Below, in pieces: positions 16,768 through 25,335 of a stretch of 64,000 nucleotides of DNA (position 1 is the first letter of the stretch; each line of letters starts with the position of its first letter). The position numbers and the translations under genes were made by a program. Source of the stretch: Agromyces albus (GTDB lineage Bacteria; Actinomycetota; Actinomycetes; Actinomycetales; Microbacteriaceae); assembly GCF_030815405.1 (NCBI RefSeq), contig NZ_JAUSWX010000001.1, positions 2,108,001 to 2,172,000 on the forward strand, in the 5' to 3' direction. The notes below the pieces were generated by a model. That model did no database searches. It was not told the origin of the DNA and saw only the letters and a list, made by a program, of their open reading frames with translations.

Positions 16768-17778
16768 TCAGCCCGCTCGGCCGTCCCAGCCCGAGTACGG
16801 ATCCCATCCGTCGGCACCGACGGCGCGGCCATCGACCCGCAGCTCCCCCGGCGCCTCGATGACGCGACCGATCACCTCGAAGGGCGCCGGCACGTCGGCT
16901 CCCCGAGGGAAGGTGGCGAGCAGCCCGTGGTCTTCGGCCCCCGCGAGCGCGAGTCGCGGATCTGGGCCGAGCGCCGTGGCGTCGAAATCGAGGCCGACGC
17001 CGCTCGCCTCGGCGATCCGCCGGGCGTCGCGGGCAAGGCCGTCGGAGACGTCGAGCATCGACGTCGCCCCCGCGAGGGCCGCGATGACGCCCGCGGAGAC
17101 CGGGGGCTCGGGGGCGAGCTGCGCCCGCACGAGCTCCGGATGCCGCTCCCGCACGCCGCGCGTCGCGAGCCGGTCGGGCTCTCCTGAGGCATCCGTCGCC
17201 TCGGCGAAGAGGAGCGCGAGTCCGCGCGCCGCTGCGCCGCGAGCGCCAGCGTGCGCGACGACGTCGCCCACCCGTGCGCCCGACCGCAGCACGGGGGCAC
17301 GACCGTCGAGGTCGCCGAACGCCGTGACCGCGATCGTGAGCACCGGCGACGCCGAGAGGTCGCCGCCGACAACACCCGCCCCGGGCGCCATGGCCGCGAG
17401 GCCTTCCCTGAGCCCATCGGCGATGCCCTCGAGCACCGACACCCCGGTCGTGGGCGGTGCAGCGATCGCGACGACGAGCGCCGTCGGGCGAGCACCCATC
17501 GCCGCGACATCCGTGAGATTGGTCGCGGCGGCCTTCCAGCCGAGCTCGAACGGCGTCGACCAGGCCAACCGGAAGTCGGGGCCGTGCACCATGAGGTCGG
17601 TTGTGACGACGAATCGGCCATCGGCCGCCGCGACCACGGCGGCGTCGTCGCCGGCTCCGAGGATCGCCGCGTCGCCCGGGCGCAATCGTGGGAGGATGCG
17701 CGCGAGCACCGCCGACTCGCCGAGCTCTCCGACCGTCGGGCCGGTGCGTGGGGCGTCCGTCGGGGCAGGATTCTCCAT
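16768..17778 (-). CDS. thiL: Thiamine-monophosphate kinase
   Basis: A 336-residue ATP-dependent kinase making thiamine diphosphate from thiamine phosphate. The family motifs are GAGDDAAVV near the N-terminus (metal and ATP site), WKAAATNLTDVAAMGARP, VGGDLSASP and a SMLDVSDGLARDARRIAEASGVG segment. The ATG at 17778 was preferred over one 12 codons upstream because the longer form would enter the divergent lipoprotein gene. The gap between the two divergent starts is only 23 bases. Confidence 0.93.
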   Translation of the reverse strand: MENPAPTDAPRTGPTVGELGESAVLARILPRLRPGDAAILGAGDDAAVVAAADGRFVVTTDLMVHGPDFRLAWSTPFELGWKAAATNLTDVAAMGARPTALVVAIAAPPTTGVSVLEGIADGLREGLAAMAPGAGVVGGDLSASPVLTIAVTAFGDLDGRAPVLRSGARVGDVVAHAGARGAAARGLALLFAEATDASGEPDRLATRGVRERHPELVRAQLAPEPPVSAGVIAALAGATSMLDVSDGLARDARRIAEASGVGLDFDATALGPDPRLALAGAEDHGLLATFPRGADVPAPFEVIGRVIEAPGELRVDGRAVGADGWDPYSGWDGRAG

Positions 17779-17801
17779 GCCCTCACGGTAGCCTGAACAG
17801 G

Positions 17802-18302
17802 ATGCCTCACCCACTCGTGCCCGCGCCTCGCCGCGCCCGCATCCGCGTGCCGGCCGCGGGCATCGCAGCCCTCGCGGGAGCGCTCATCCTCGCCGGGTGC
17901 ACCCAGGCGGTGCCCTTCGAGGCGGCGCCCGACGCGAGCGATCCCGATTGCGCGGCGGTCGTCGTTCGACTGCCCGACGTCGTCGCCGATCTGCCGGAAC
18001 GCGAGACCGACGCCCAGGGCACGGGAGCCTGGGGAACACCGGCCTCCGTGCTGCTGAGGTGCGGCGTGCCGTCGCCCGGCCCCACGACCCTGCGCTGCGT
18101 GAACGTCGACGGCGTCGATTGGATCATCGACGAGTCCGACGCTCCCCGCTTCCTCTTCACGACCTACGGGCGCACGCCCGCCGTGGAGGTGCTCGTCGAC
18201 AACGACGTCGTCTCGGGCACGACGGCGATCTCCGACCTCTCGTCGGCGGTCTCGGTCATCCCGGCCGAGCGTGCGTGCACCTCGGCCGACGATGCCGGCT
18301 AA
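17802..18302 (+). CDS. DUF3515 family lipoprotein
   Basis: A 166-residue secreted lipoprotein with signal VPAAGIAALAGALILAGC and a lipobox Cys. The mature domain is the DUF3515 type, recognisable from CAAVVVRLPDVV, QGTGAWGTPASVLLRCGV and the Cys pair in between. Family members are restricted to actinobacteria and usually sit between ddl and thiL, as here; the function is unknown. Its TAA stop and the TAG stop of ddl share bases, so the two convergent genes overlap by four bases. Confidence 0.85.
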   Translation: MPHPLVPAPRRARIRVPAAGIAALAGALILAGCTQAVPFEAAPDASDPDCAAVVVRLPDVVADLPERETDAQGTGAWGTPASVLLRCGVPSPGPTTLRCVNVDGVDWIIDESDAPRFLFTTYGRTPAVEVLVDNDVVSGTTAISDLSSAVSVIPAERACTSADDAG

Positions 18303-19390
18303 CGGATGCCGCGAGTGCGGCCGACCTCGATGAGCTCGGTGATGAGCTCGGGGTAGTCGAGCCCCGAATTGAGCCAGCATGTCGGGAACATCGAGATCGG
18401 GGTGAAGCCCGGCATCGTGTTGATCTCGTTGACGACGAACCCCTCACCCGTGAGGAACACGTCGACGCGCGCGAGGCCCTCCGCCCCGATGGCCTCGAAC
18501 GCCCGACGTGCGATGCGCTGCAGTTCGAAGAGCTCGCCGTCGCCGAGGTCGGCGGGGCAGATGAGCTCGACGCCGGGTGCGTCGAGGTACTTCGCCTCGA
18601 AGTCGTAGAACTCGCGCCCGGAGACGACCACCTCGCCGGCGACGCTCACGCGTGCGCCCTCGCCGTCGCGACCCTCGAGCACACCGCACTCGATCTCGCG
18701 TCCGACGACGGCCGCCTCGATGAGCACCGTGCGGTCCTCGGCGAACGCCACGTCGAGGGCGGCCTCGAGCTCGGTCCACTCGCCGACCTTCGTGACCCCG
18801 ACCGAGGAACCCGCGCGCGCCGGCTTGACGAAGACCGGCAGGCCCAACGCGTGGGTGCGGCGCGTCCAGAGCTCGGGATCGGCCTCGAGCGCCGCGCGCG
18901 TCACCGTCACCCAGGGCGCGACCGCGATGCCTGCGCCCTCGAGCACCGTCTTCGTGAAGTGCTTGTCCATGCCGATCGCCGACGCGAGCACTCCGTTGCC
19001 GACGTACGGAAGCCCGAGGAGCTCGATCATGCCCTGGATCGTGCCGTCTTCGCCGAACCGCCCGTGCAGGATCGGGAATACGAGGTCGATGTCGCCGAGC
19101 GACGACACCGCGCCATCGGCGACGACAGTGAGCTCACGGGACGCCGAGCTCTCGGGCCAGCGCACTCGGGTGCCGTTGTCGGCGACCTCGGGGAGGTGCT
19201 CCGGGTCGAGGCCGAAGCGCTCGGGGTCATCCGTCTCGAGCACGAACGCACCCTCGCGGGTGATGCCGACCGGGATCACCTCATAACGGTCACGGTCGAT
19301 CGCCCGCAGCACTCCGCCCGCCGTGGCGCAACTGATCGAGTGTTCGCTTGAGCGCCCGCCGAAGAGCAGAATCACCCTGAGCTTGTCCAT
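18299..19390 (-). CDS. ddl: D-alanine--D-alanine ligase
   Basis: A 363-residue ATP-grasp ligase that makes the D-Ala-D-Ala dipeptide for peptidoglycan. It starts MDKLRVILLFGGRSSEHSIS, the standard Ddl N-terminus. It carries the ATP-grasp pieces FVKPARAGSSVGVTKV, EAAVVGREIECGVLEG and the metal-binding EINTMPGFT. A Shine-Dalgarno GAAAGGA lies six bases before the ATG at 19390. The start lies 101 bases inside the end of gpsA in another frame, so the two genes overlap substantially. Confidence 0.95.
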   Translation of the reverse strand: MDKLRVILLFGGRSSEHSISCATAGGVLRAIDRDRYEVIPVGITREGAFVLETDDPERFGLDPEHLPEVADNGTRVRWPESSASRELTVVADGAVSSLGDIDLVFPILHGRFGEDGTIQGMIELLGLPYVGNGVLASAIGMDKHFTKTVLEGAGIAVAPWVTVTRAALEADPELWTRRTHALGLPVFVKPARAGSSVGVTKVGEWTELEAALDVAFAEDRTVLIEAAVVGREIECGVLEGRDGEGARVSVAGEVVVSGREFYDFEAKYLDAPGVELICPADLGDGELFELQRIARRAFEAIGAEGLARVDVFLTGEGFVVNEINTMPGFTPISMFPTCWLNSGLDYPELITELIEVGRTRGIR

Positions 19391-20429
19391 CCAATGTCCT
19401 TTCGCCCTGCGGCTCGTCGTCGGTCGTGAGGTGCGGCGCGATGTCCTTCGGATCGAGCGTGCCGGCGAGCACCTGTCGCACCTGCTCGACGATGGGCATC
19501 TCCACGCCCTTCGCCCGCGCGAGCTCGAGGACCGGCCCGACCGACGCGAGCCCCTCGGTGGTCTGCTGCATCTGCTTCACGACGTCGTTGAGGTGATACC
19601 CCTGGCCCAGGAGGCGCCCCGCGGTGTTGTTGCGCGAGAGTGGCGACTGGCTCGTCGCGATGAGGTCGCCGAGTCCGGCGAGCCCCGAGAGTGTTTCGGG
19701 GTGCGCCCCGTAGGCGACCGCGAAGTCGGTCATCTCGACGAGTCCGCGCGTGATGATCGACGCCTTCGTGTTCTCGCCGTAGCCGACCCCGTCGACGATG
19801 CCGATCGCCACCGCGATCAGATTCTTCAGCACCCCGCCGAACTCGGTGCCGATGACGTCGGTGTTCACGAACGAGCGGAAGTAGCGGTTGGTCGCGAGGG
19901 ATGCCACGGCCTGGGCGGTCTCGAGGCTCGTCGAGGAGACGACCGCCGCCGTGGGCTGTTCCTTCGCGATCTCGAGCGCGAGGTTCGGCCCGGAGATCAC
20001 CGCGATCTGGGAGGGATCGATCGTGAGCACCTCGGCGATGACCTCGCTCATGCGCAGGCCGGTGCCCTTCTCGACGCCCTTCATGAGCGACACGACGATC
20101 GCCTCGGCGTGCAGGTGCGGGCCGATGACCTTGAGATTCTCCCGGAGCGATTGGCTCGGCACCGACACGAACACCTGCTCGGCGCCCGCGAGGGCGAGAT
20201 CGAGCCGGGAGGTCGACCTGAGCCCGAGCGGAAGGTTCACCCCCGGGAGGTAGTCGCTGTTGCGTTTGGCCTCCTGGATCTCGCGTGCGAGCTCCGGCCG
20301 TCGGGCCCAGAGCACGACATCGGCGCCGCCGTCGGCGAGGATCTTCGCGAAGGTCGTGCCCCAGCTTCCGGCGCCGAGCACGGCGACGCGTTTGCCCGGG
20401 CCGCGACGGGCGTTGGTTCTACCCTTCAA
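19290..20429 (-). CDS. gpsA: NAD(P)H-dependent glycerol-3-phosphate dehydrogenase
   Basis: A 379-residue enzyme that reduces dihydroxyacetone phosphate to sn-glycerol 3-phosphate for phospholipids. The Rossmann motif is VAVLGAGSWGTTFA. VSLMKGVEKG, ISGPNLALEIA and AGLGDLIATSQSPLSRN complete the family pattern. I chose the TTG at 20429 because it has a Shine-Dalgarno AGAAGGAGA nine bases upstream and gives the normal N-terminus. The C-terminus runs about 35 residues beyond the usual end, through the first 101 bases of ddl, ending with a polar Arg-rich tail (LRRALKRTLDQL). Confidence 0.94.
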   Translation of the reverse strand: MKGRTNARRGPGKRVAVLGAGSWGTTFAKILADGGADVVLWARRPELAREIQEAKRNSDYLPGVNLPLGLRSTSRLDLALAGAEQVFVSVPSQSLRENLKVIGPHLHAEAIVVSLMKGVEKGTGLRMSEVIAEVLTIDPSQIAVISGPNLALEIAKEQPTAAVVSSTSLETAQAVASLATNRYFRSFVNTDVIGTEFGGVLKNLIAVAIGIVDGVGYGENTKASIITRGLVEMTDFAVAYGAHPETLSGLAGLGDLIATSQSPLSRNNTAGRLLGQGYHLNDVVKQMQQTTEGLASVGPVLELARAKGVEMPIVEQVRQVLAGTLDPKDIAPHLTTDDEPQGERTLDGQAQGDSALRRALKRTLDQLRHGGRSAAGDRP

Positions 20430-21195
20430 AGCGACCGGTCTCCTTCTGCGAGTGTGCGCTCGGGTTCCAGCGTTCGGCTGGAGCGGGTTCGCCGCGCAAC
20501 TCGGCGAGGAGGCCGGCGATCGCTTCCATGAGCTCGCTCGTGGCCTTGATGAGCGTCGCCTGGTCGAGCGGCTTGCCGCGATACGCACTGAGGTCGAGCG
20601 GCTCGCCGATCGCGACGGCGATGGTCTTGCGGGGGAAGAGGCTGAGCTTCTTGCCATAACGCGGCATGAGCGCCTGCGTGCCCCAGTGCGCGGCGGGGAT
20701 GATCGGGATGTCGCGTTCGAGCGCGATGCGCACGGCACCGGTCTTGCCGCGCATCGGCCAGAGCCCGGGATCACGTGTGAGCGAGCCCTCGGGGTAGACG
20801 ACGACCATGCGGCCCTTCTCGACGAGCTCCTCGGCTGCACGGAGCGCGGCATGGCTCTTGCTGCCGGCGCGATCGACGGGGATCTGGCCCGACTTCCGCA
20901 GCAGCCAGCCGGCCACCGGCACCTTGAAGAGGGAGGCCTTCGCGAGGAATCGCGGCGCTCGCCCGAGCTTCCAGCTCACCATGCCCATGACCACCGGGTC
21001 GATCTCGCTGTAGTGATTGGGCGCCAGTACGAACGCACCCGACTGCGGCATCCGCTCGGGGTGGTGGAACCGGAAGCGGATGGCGAGGTTCATCACCGGC
21101 AGGACCAACCCGGCGAGCACCCAGAAGACGGAGGGGCGGCGGGTCTCCGAACGTGGCTTCGCAGGAGCGTCGGGAGACGAGTCGTCGTGTGGCAC
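20419..21195 (-). CDS. 1-acyl-sn-glycerol-3-phosphate acyltransferase family protein
   Basis: A 258-residue membrane-associated acyltransferase of the PlsC superfamily. The H-x4-D motif is APNHYSEIDPVV, and the acceptor motif is VVVYPEGSLTRDPGLWPMRGKTG. A hydrophobic N-terminal segment (VFWVLAGLVLPVMNLAI) anchors it. It probably acylates lysophosphatidic acid or a related lysolipid, fitting its place between murA and gpsA, a conserved actinobacterial order. The GTG at 21195 is the likely start, with an AAGGA about ten bases upstream; the ATG overlapping the murA stop is in a different frame. Confidence 0.88.
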   Translation of the reverse strand: MPHDDSSPDAPAKPRSETRRPSVFWVLAGLVLPVMNLAIRFRFHHPERMPQSGAFVLAPNHYSEIDPVVMGMVSWKLGRAPRFLAKASLFKVPVAGWLLRKSGQIPVDRAGSKSHAALRAAEELVEKGRMVVVYPEGSLTRDPGLWPMRGKTGAVRIALERDIPIIPAAHWGTQALMPRYGKKLSLFPRKTIAVAIGEPLDLSAYRGKPLDQATLIKATSELMEAIAGLLAELRGEPAPAERWNPSAHSQKETGRFEG

Positions 21196-21202
21196 TCCCC
21201 CA

Positions 21203-22573
21203 TTATCCTTCGAGTTCGAAATCCGCCCCGAGCAACTCGAGCTTCGTGATGAAGTCCTCGTAGCCGCGCGCGATGATGCCGACGTTCGACACGGTCGATC
21301 GACCCTCGGCCGTGAGCGCTGCGATGAGGTGGCTGAATCCGCCGCGGAGGTCGGGCACCTCGATGTCGGCGCCGACGAGCGCCGTGGGGCCCGAGATGAC
21401 CGCGGAGTGCTTGAAGTTGCGCTGGCCGAAGCGGCACGGACGACCGCCGAGGCACTCCTTGTGCACCTCGATCGACGCGCCCATCTCAACGAGCGCGTCG
21501 ACGAAGCCGAATCGCTGCTCGTAGACGGTCTCGTGCACGATCGAGACACCCTTCGCCTTCGTGAGGGCGATCACGAGCGGCTGCTGCCAGTCGGTCATGA
21601 AGCCCGGGTGCACGTCGGTCTCGATGATGACGGGCTTCAGCTCACCGCCGGGGTGGAAGAAGCGAATGCCGTCTTCCTGGATCTCGAAGTCGCCGCCGAC
21701 CTTGCGGAACACGTTCAGGAACGTGAGCATCTCGGCCTGGCGCGCGCCGCCCACGAAGATGTCGCCCTCGGTCGCGAGCGCGGCAGCCGCCCAGCTGGCC
21801 GCCTCGTTCCGGTCGAAGAGCGCACGATGCGTGTAGCCGTCGAGCTTGTCGACGCCCTCGATGCGGATGACGCGATCGGTGTCGACCGTGATGATCGCAC
21901 CCATCTTCTGGAGGATGTTGATGAGATCCATGATCTCGGGCTCGATCGCAGCGCCCGACAGCTCGGTGATGCCGTCGGCGAGCACCGCCGTGAGCAGCAC
22001 CTGCTCGGTCGCGCCCACGCTCGGGTACGGCAGCGACACCTTGGCGCCGTGCAGCCCGTTGGGTGCCGACATCCGGATGCCGCTCGGGAGCTTCTCGACG
22101 ATGGCGCCGAAGTTGCGCAGCACCTCGAGGTGGTAGTCGATGGGGCGGTCGCCGATGCGGCAACCGCCGAGGTCGGGGATGAACGCCTCACCGAGGCGGT
22201 GCAGGAGCGGCCCGCAGAAGAGGATCGGGATGCGGCTCGACCCCGCGTGCGCGTCGATGTCGGCCATGTGCGCCGTCTCGACCGCCGACGGGTCGAGGAT
22301 GAGCTCACCCTCGTCGACGCCGTGCGTGACCGTGACGCCGTGCACCTCGAGGAGGCCCCGCACGATGCGCACGTCACTGATGTTCGGCACGTCTTTCAGC
22401 ACGCTTGGGGTGTCGCCGAGGATGGCCGCGACCATCGCCTTCGTGACGAGGTTCTTGGCGCCCTTCAACTCGATGCGACCACGGAGCGGTTTGCCGCCGT
22501 TGATCGTGATCTTGTCGACGTTCAACCCGACTGCCGTTCCGTGGTTCTTTGCGTCCTGCCCGAGCGTGTTCAC
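21203..22573 (-). CDS. murA: UDP-N-acetylglucosamine 1-carboxyvinyltransferase
   Basis: A 456-residue enolpyruvyl transferase for the first committed step of peptidoglycan synthesis. The catalytic loop [11 protein letters not shown] keeps the active-site cysteine (Cys138), so normal fosfomycin sensitivity of the target would be expected. [17 protein letters not shown] is the substrate Lys-Asn region, and [14 protein letters not shown] and [11 protein letters not shown] are further family motifs. The GTG start at 22573 overlaps the leuD stop as GTGA, so murA is translationally coupled to leucine synthesis genes, an odd but conserved arrangement in this order. Confidence 0.95.
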   Translation of the reverse strand: MNTLGQDAKNHGTAVGLNVDKITINGGKPLRGRIELKGAKNLVTKAMVAAILGDTPSVLKDVPNISDVRIVRGLLEVHGVTVTHGVDEGELILDPSAVETAHMADIDAHAGSSRIPILFCGPLLHRLGEAFIPDLGGCRIGDRPIDYHLEVLRNFGAIVEKLPSGIRMSAPNGLHGAKVSLPYPSVGATEQVLLTAVLADGITELSGAAIEPEIMDLINILQKMGAIITVDTDRVIRIEGVDKLDGYTHRALFDRNEAASWAAAALATEGDIFVGGARQAEMLTFLNVFRKVGGDFEIQEDGIRFFHPGGELKPVIIETDVHPGFMTDWQQPLVIALTKAKGVSIVHETVYEQRFGFVDALVEMGASIEVHKECLGGRPCRFGQRNFKHSAVISGPTALVGADIEVPDLRGGFSHLIAALTAEGRSTVSNVGIIARGYEDFITKLELLGADFELEG

Positions 22574-23190
22574 AGACTCCCTGATTCCGCCGGCTCCCGG
22601 ATGGGGAGCGTTTTCGGCCGCCAGGCCTCCCGATGTGATTCGAACTCGGCGATGGCGTTCTCATCACGCAGGGTGAGACCGATGTCGTCGAGCCCCTCGA
22701 GAAGCCTCCACCGAGTGTAGTCGTCGATGTCGAACGGCACGGTGAGCGCACCCGCGCCCACCGTACGCTCAACCAGATCGACGGTCACGGCTATTCCCGG
22801 CTCCGCCTCGATCGCCTCCCAGAGGCGCTCGATGTCTTCGTACGCGACCTGCGCGGCGACGAGGCCCTGCTTGCCCGCGTTGCCGCGGAAGATGTCGCCG
22901 AAGCGCGAGCTGATCACGACGTCGAAGCCGTAGTCGCGCAGCGCCCAGACGGCGTGCTCTCGACTGGATCCGGTGCCGAAGTCGGGTCCCGCGATGAGGA
23001 TGCGAGCACCCGCGTACTCGGGACGGTTGAGCACGAACTGGGGATCCTGGCGCCACGCGAAGAAGAGGGCGTCCTCGAATCCGGTCTTCGTGACCCGCTT
23101 CAGGAAGACGGCGGGGATGATCTGGTCGGTGTCGACGTTGGAGCGGCGCAGCGGCACCGCGGTGCCCGTGACGGTGGTGATCTTGTCCAT
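22570..23190 (-). CDS. leuD: 3-isopropylmalate dehydratase small subunit
   Basis: A 206-residue swivel-domain subunit of isopropylmalate isomerase. It starts [26 protein letters not shown], with the DTDQI substrate-binding motif, followed by [17 protein letters not shown] and [16 protein letters not shown]. It forms a heterodimer with LeuC in leucine biosynthesis. The ATG at 23190 lies two bases after the leuC stop. Confidence 0.96.
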   Translation of the reverse strand: MDKITTVTGTAVPLRRSNVDTDQIIPAVFLKRVTKTGFEDALFFAWRQDPQFVLNRPEYAGARILIAGPDFGTGSSREHAVWALRDYGFDVVISSRFGDIFRGNAGKQGLVAAQVAYEDIERLWEAIEAEPGIAVTVDLVERTVGAGALTVPFDIDDYTRWRLLEGLDDIGLTLRDENAIAEFESHREAWRPKTLPIREPAESGSL

Positions 23191-23192
23191 GG

Positions 23193-24647
23193 TCAGTTGC
23201 CCTCCGACCGGCTCGCGGCCTCGAGATCCCACGGACCCGAGAGCGTGCCCCTGATCGCGGTGGCCGCGGCGACGAGCGGCGACACCAGGTGCGTGCGGCC
23301 GCCCTTGCCCTGCCGGCCCTCGAAGTTCCGGTTGGAGGTCGACGCGCACCGCTCGCCGGGAGCCAGCTGGTCGGGATTCATGCCGAGGCACATCGAGCAG
23401 CCCGCGAAGCGCCACTCGGCGCCGAACTCGGTGATGACCTTGTCGAGGCCCTCGGCCTCGGCCTCGAGCCGCACGCGAGCGGAGCCCGGCACGACCATGA
23501 CGCGCACGCCGTCGGCCTTGTGCTTGCCCTTGATGATCGAGGCGAAGGCCCGGAGGTCTTCGATGCGGCTGTTCGTGCACGAGCCCATGAACACGGCATC
23601 GACGCGGATGTCTTTCAGCGGCGTTCCGGGCGCGAGGTCCATGTACTCGAGGGCGCGCTCGGCGGCGGCGCGCTCGTGCTGGTCGACGATGGTCGCCGGG
23701 TCGGGCACGGCCTCGCTGAGCGAGACGCCCTGGCCGGGATTCGTGCCCCACGTGACGAACGGCTCGAGGGTGTCGGCATCGATGAAGACCTCGGCGTCGA
23801 ACTGCGCTCCGTCGTCGGTCGCGAGGGTCTCCCAGTACTCGACGGCGGCGTCCCAGTCGGCGCCCTCGGGTGCATGGGCACGGCCCTTGAGGTACTCGTA
23901 GGTCGTGGCATCCGGAGCCACCATTCCTGCGCGAGCACCCGCCTCGATCGACATGTTGCAGATCGTCATGCGGCCGTCCATCGAGAGTGCGCGGATGGCA
24001 CTGCCGCGGTATTCGAGCACGTAGCCCTGCCCGCCGCCAGTGCCGATCTTGGCGATCACGGCGAGGATGATGTCTTTCGCTGTCACGCCAGGGCGGAGCG
24101 ACCCCTCGACATTGATTGCCATCGTCTTGAACGGCTTCAGCGGAAGGGTCTGCGTGGCGAGCACGTGCTCGACCTCGCTCGTACCGATGCCGAACGCCAT
24201 TGCTCCGAACGCCCCATGCGTCGACGTGTGCGAGTCGCCGCACACGACCGTGATGCCGGGCTGGGTGAGGCCGAGTTGCGGGCCCACGACGTGCACGATG
24301 CCCTGCTCGACGTCGCCGAGCGAGTGCAGCCGGATGCCGAACTCGGCGGCGTTGCGCCGCAGGGTCTCGATCTGGGTGCGGCTCGTCGGGTCGGCGATGG
24401 GCTTGTCGATCGCGAGGGTCGGCGTGTTGTGGTCTTCGGTCGCGATCGTCAGGTCGGGGCGACGCACCGGGCGGCCGGCGAGCCGGAGGCCGTCGAAGGC
24501 CTGCGGGCTCGTGACCTCGTGCACGAGGTGCAGGTCGATGTAGATGAGGTCGGGAGTGCCGGCCTCGCCCTTCTTCACGAGATGGGCTTCCCAGACCTTC
24601 TCGGCCAGGGTACGCGGGCGCTCGCCCGTCGGGATCGTGGTGGTCAT
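23193..24647 (-). CDS. leuC: 3-isopropylmalate dehydratase large subunit
   Basis: A 484-residue aconitase-family subunit binding a 4Fe-4S cluster. The cluster cysteines appear in [14 protein letters not shown] and [38 protein letters not shown] is the other hallmark, quoted here only as a region near residue 145. It catalyses the isomerisation of 2- to 3-isopropylmalate with LeuD. The ATG at 24647 has a GAGGAAG Shine-Dalgarno. A large hairpin (24690-24727) separates it from the FHA gene upstream, so leuC probably starts a new transcription unit leuC-leuD-murA and onwards. Confidence 0.96.
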   Translation of the reverse strand: MTTTIPTGERPRTLAEKVWEAHLVKKGEAGTPDLIYIDLHLVHEVTSPQAFDGLRLAGRPVRRPDLTIATEDHNTPTLAIDKPIADPTSRTQIETLRRNAAEFGIRLHSLGDVEQGIVHVVGPQLGLTQPGITVVCGDSHTSTHGAFGAMAFGIGTSEVEHVLATQTLPLKPFKTMAINVEGSLRPGVTAKDIILAVIAKIGTGGGQGYVLEYRGSAIRALSMDGRMTICNMSIEAGARAGMVAPDATTYEYLKGRAHAPEGADWDAAVEYWETLATDDGAQFDAEVFIDADTLEPFVTWGTNPGQGVSLSEAVPDPATIVDQHERAAAERALEYMDLAPGTPLKDIRVDAVFMGSCTNSRIEDLRAFASIIKGKHKADGVRVMVVPGSARVRLEAEAEGLDKVITEFGAEWRFAGCSMCLGMNPDQLAPGERCASTSNRNFEGRQGKGGRTHLVSPLVAAATAIRGTLSGPWDLEAASRSEGN

Positions 24648-24689
24648 GCGTTCGTCTTCCTCAGAATCAGTGTCAGCCGTCGACGGACT

Positions 24690-24727
24690 CCGCGGCGGGG
24701 AAGGCCTAGAACGAGGCCCCGCCGCGG
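24690..24727 (-). terminator. Strong hairpin between the FHA gene and leuC (terminator or leader attenuator)
   Basis: Arms 24690-24700 and 24717-24727 are exact reverse complements (11 bp, CCGCGGCGGGG / CCCCGCCGCGG), and an inner 5-bp stem GGCCT / AGGCC gives an alternative long structure. No U-run follows on the minus strand. It lies 36 bases after the stop of the last gene of block 3 and 42 bases before the leuC start. It may end the upstream transcript, or act in the leuC leader; I see no leucine-rich leader peptide, which favours a terminator. Confidence 0.55.
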
Positions 24728-24762
24728 CACCGAAGAAGTCGTGGAGCGCGCACGCTCACAGA

Positions 24763-25326
24763 TTACACCGTGTCCCTGTGCAGACGATCCACGTGAAGCT
24801 CGAAGTCACCGAGGAGGAACGAGGCTCCCGGTGGAACGACGGCGGGCATCCCGGGGGCGAGCTCGTGCAGTTCGACGTCGGCCGTTCGAATGCGCACGCC
24901 ATTGGTCGAATGGAGATCGGTGACCGACACCCCGTCGGGGGCCGCCTCGACGAGCGCATGGGTCTTCGAGACCGATCGTGCCGGATCGACGATGGGAACA
25001 CCCTTCGCATCGGCGTGCGGCGGCGCGGCGACCGGGTCGCGACCGAGCACGAGTCGCCCCTCGACGACGAGTTCGAAGCCTCGCTCGCCGGTGAGGCGCC
25101 ATGGACCCGGTGCCGGCGCCGCGTTCGCGGCGGAGGGCGTCGGGGCAGGCCCGGGCATCGGGAGCACCGGCGGCATCGACGAGGGCGGCGCGAGGTGCGG
25201 CGCGGTCGGCACGAATGACGGCAGCGCGCGCCCGGGAACCACTTGGACCGTGCGTTCGGGCTCGGTGTTCTCGGGCGCGTTCGGAATCAGCCCCGGAGGG
25301 GGGACGATGAAGTCGGGCGCAGCCAC
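24763..25326 (-). CDS. FHA domain protein, last gene of the kinase/MoxR cluster
   Basis: A 187-residue cytoplasmic protein. The first 75 residues are Pro/Ala-rich and probably disordered. Residues 85-185 form a forkhead-associated domain with VLGRDPVA, the SKTHALVE serine-x-x-histidine site and DLHSTNGVRI, the phosphothreonine-reading core. It presumably binds a phosphothreonine made by the Ser/Thr kinase of the same cluster (36.1-37.8 kb), perhaps on the Thr-bearing N-terminal tail of itself or another member. It is nine bases downstream of the pseudo-transglutaminase gene. Confidence 0.85.
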   Translation of the reverse strand: MAAPDFIVPPPGLIPNAPENTEPERTVQVVPGRALPSFVPTAPHLAPPSSMPPVLPMPGPAPTPSAANAAPAPGPWRLTGERGFELVVEGRLVLGRDPVAAPPHADAKGVPIVDPARSVSKTHALVEAAPDGVSVTDLHSTNGVRIRTADVELHELAPGMPAVVPPGASFLLGDFELHVDRLHRDTV

Positions 25327-25335
25327 GCAACCACT

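Noticed and set aside
20430..20852. An upstream extension of gpsA
   Set aside because: It overlaps the acyltransferase in another frame, and the Rossmann start follows directly after the TTG with a strong Shine-Dalgarno.
24648..24762. Leucine leader-peptide attenuator before leuC
   Set aside because: The hairpin is strong, but no short frame with consecutive Leu codons and a ribosome site precedes it, so a terminator is the simpler reading.
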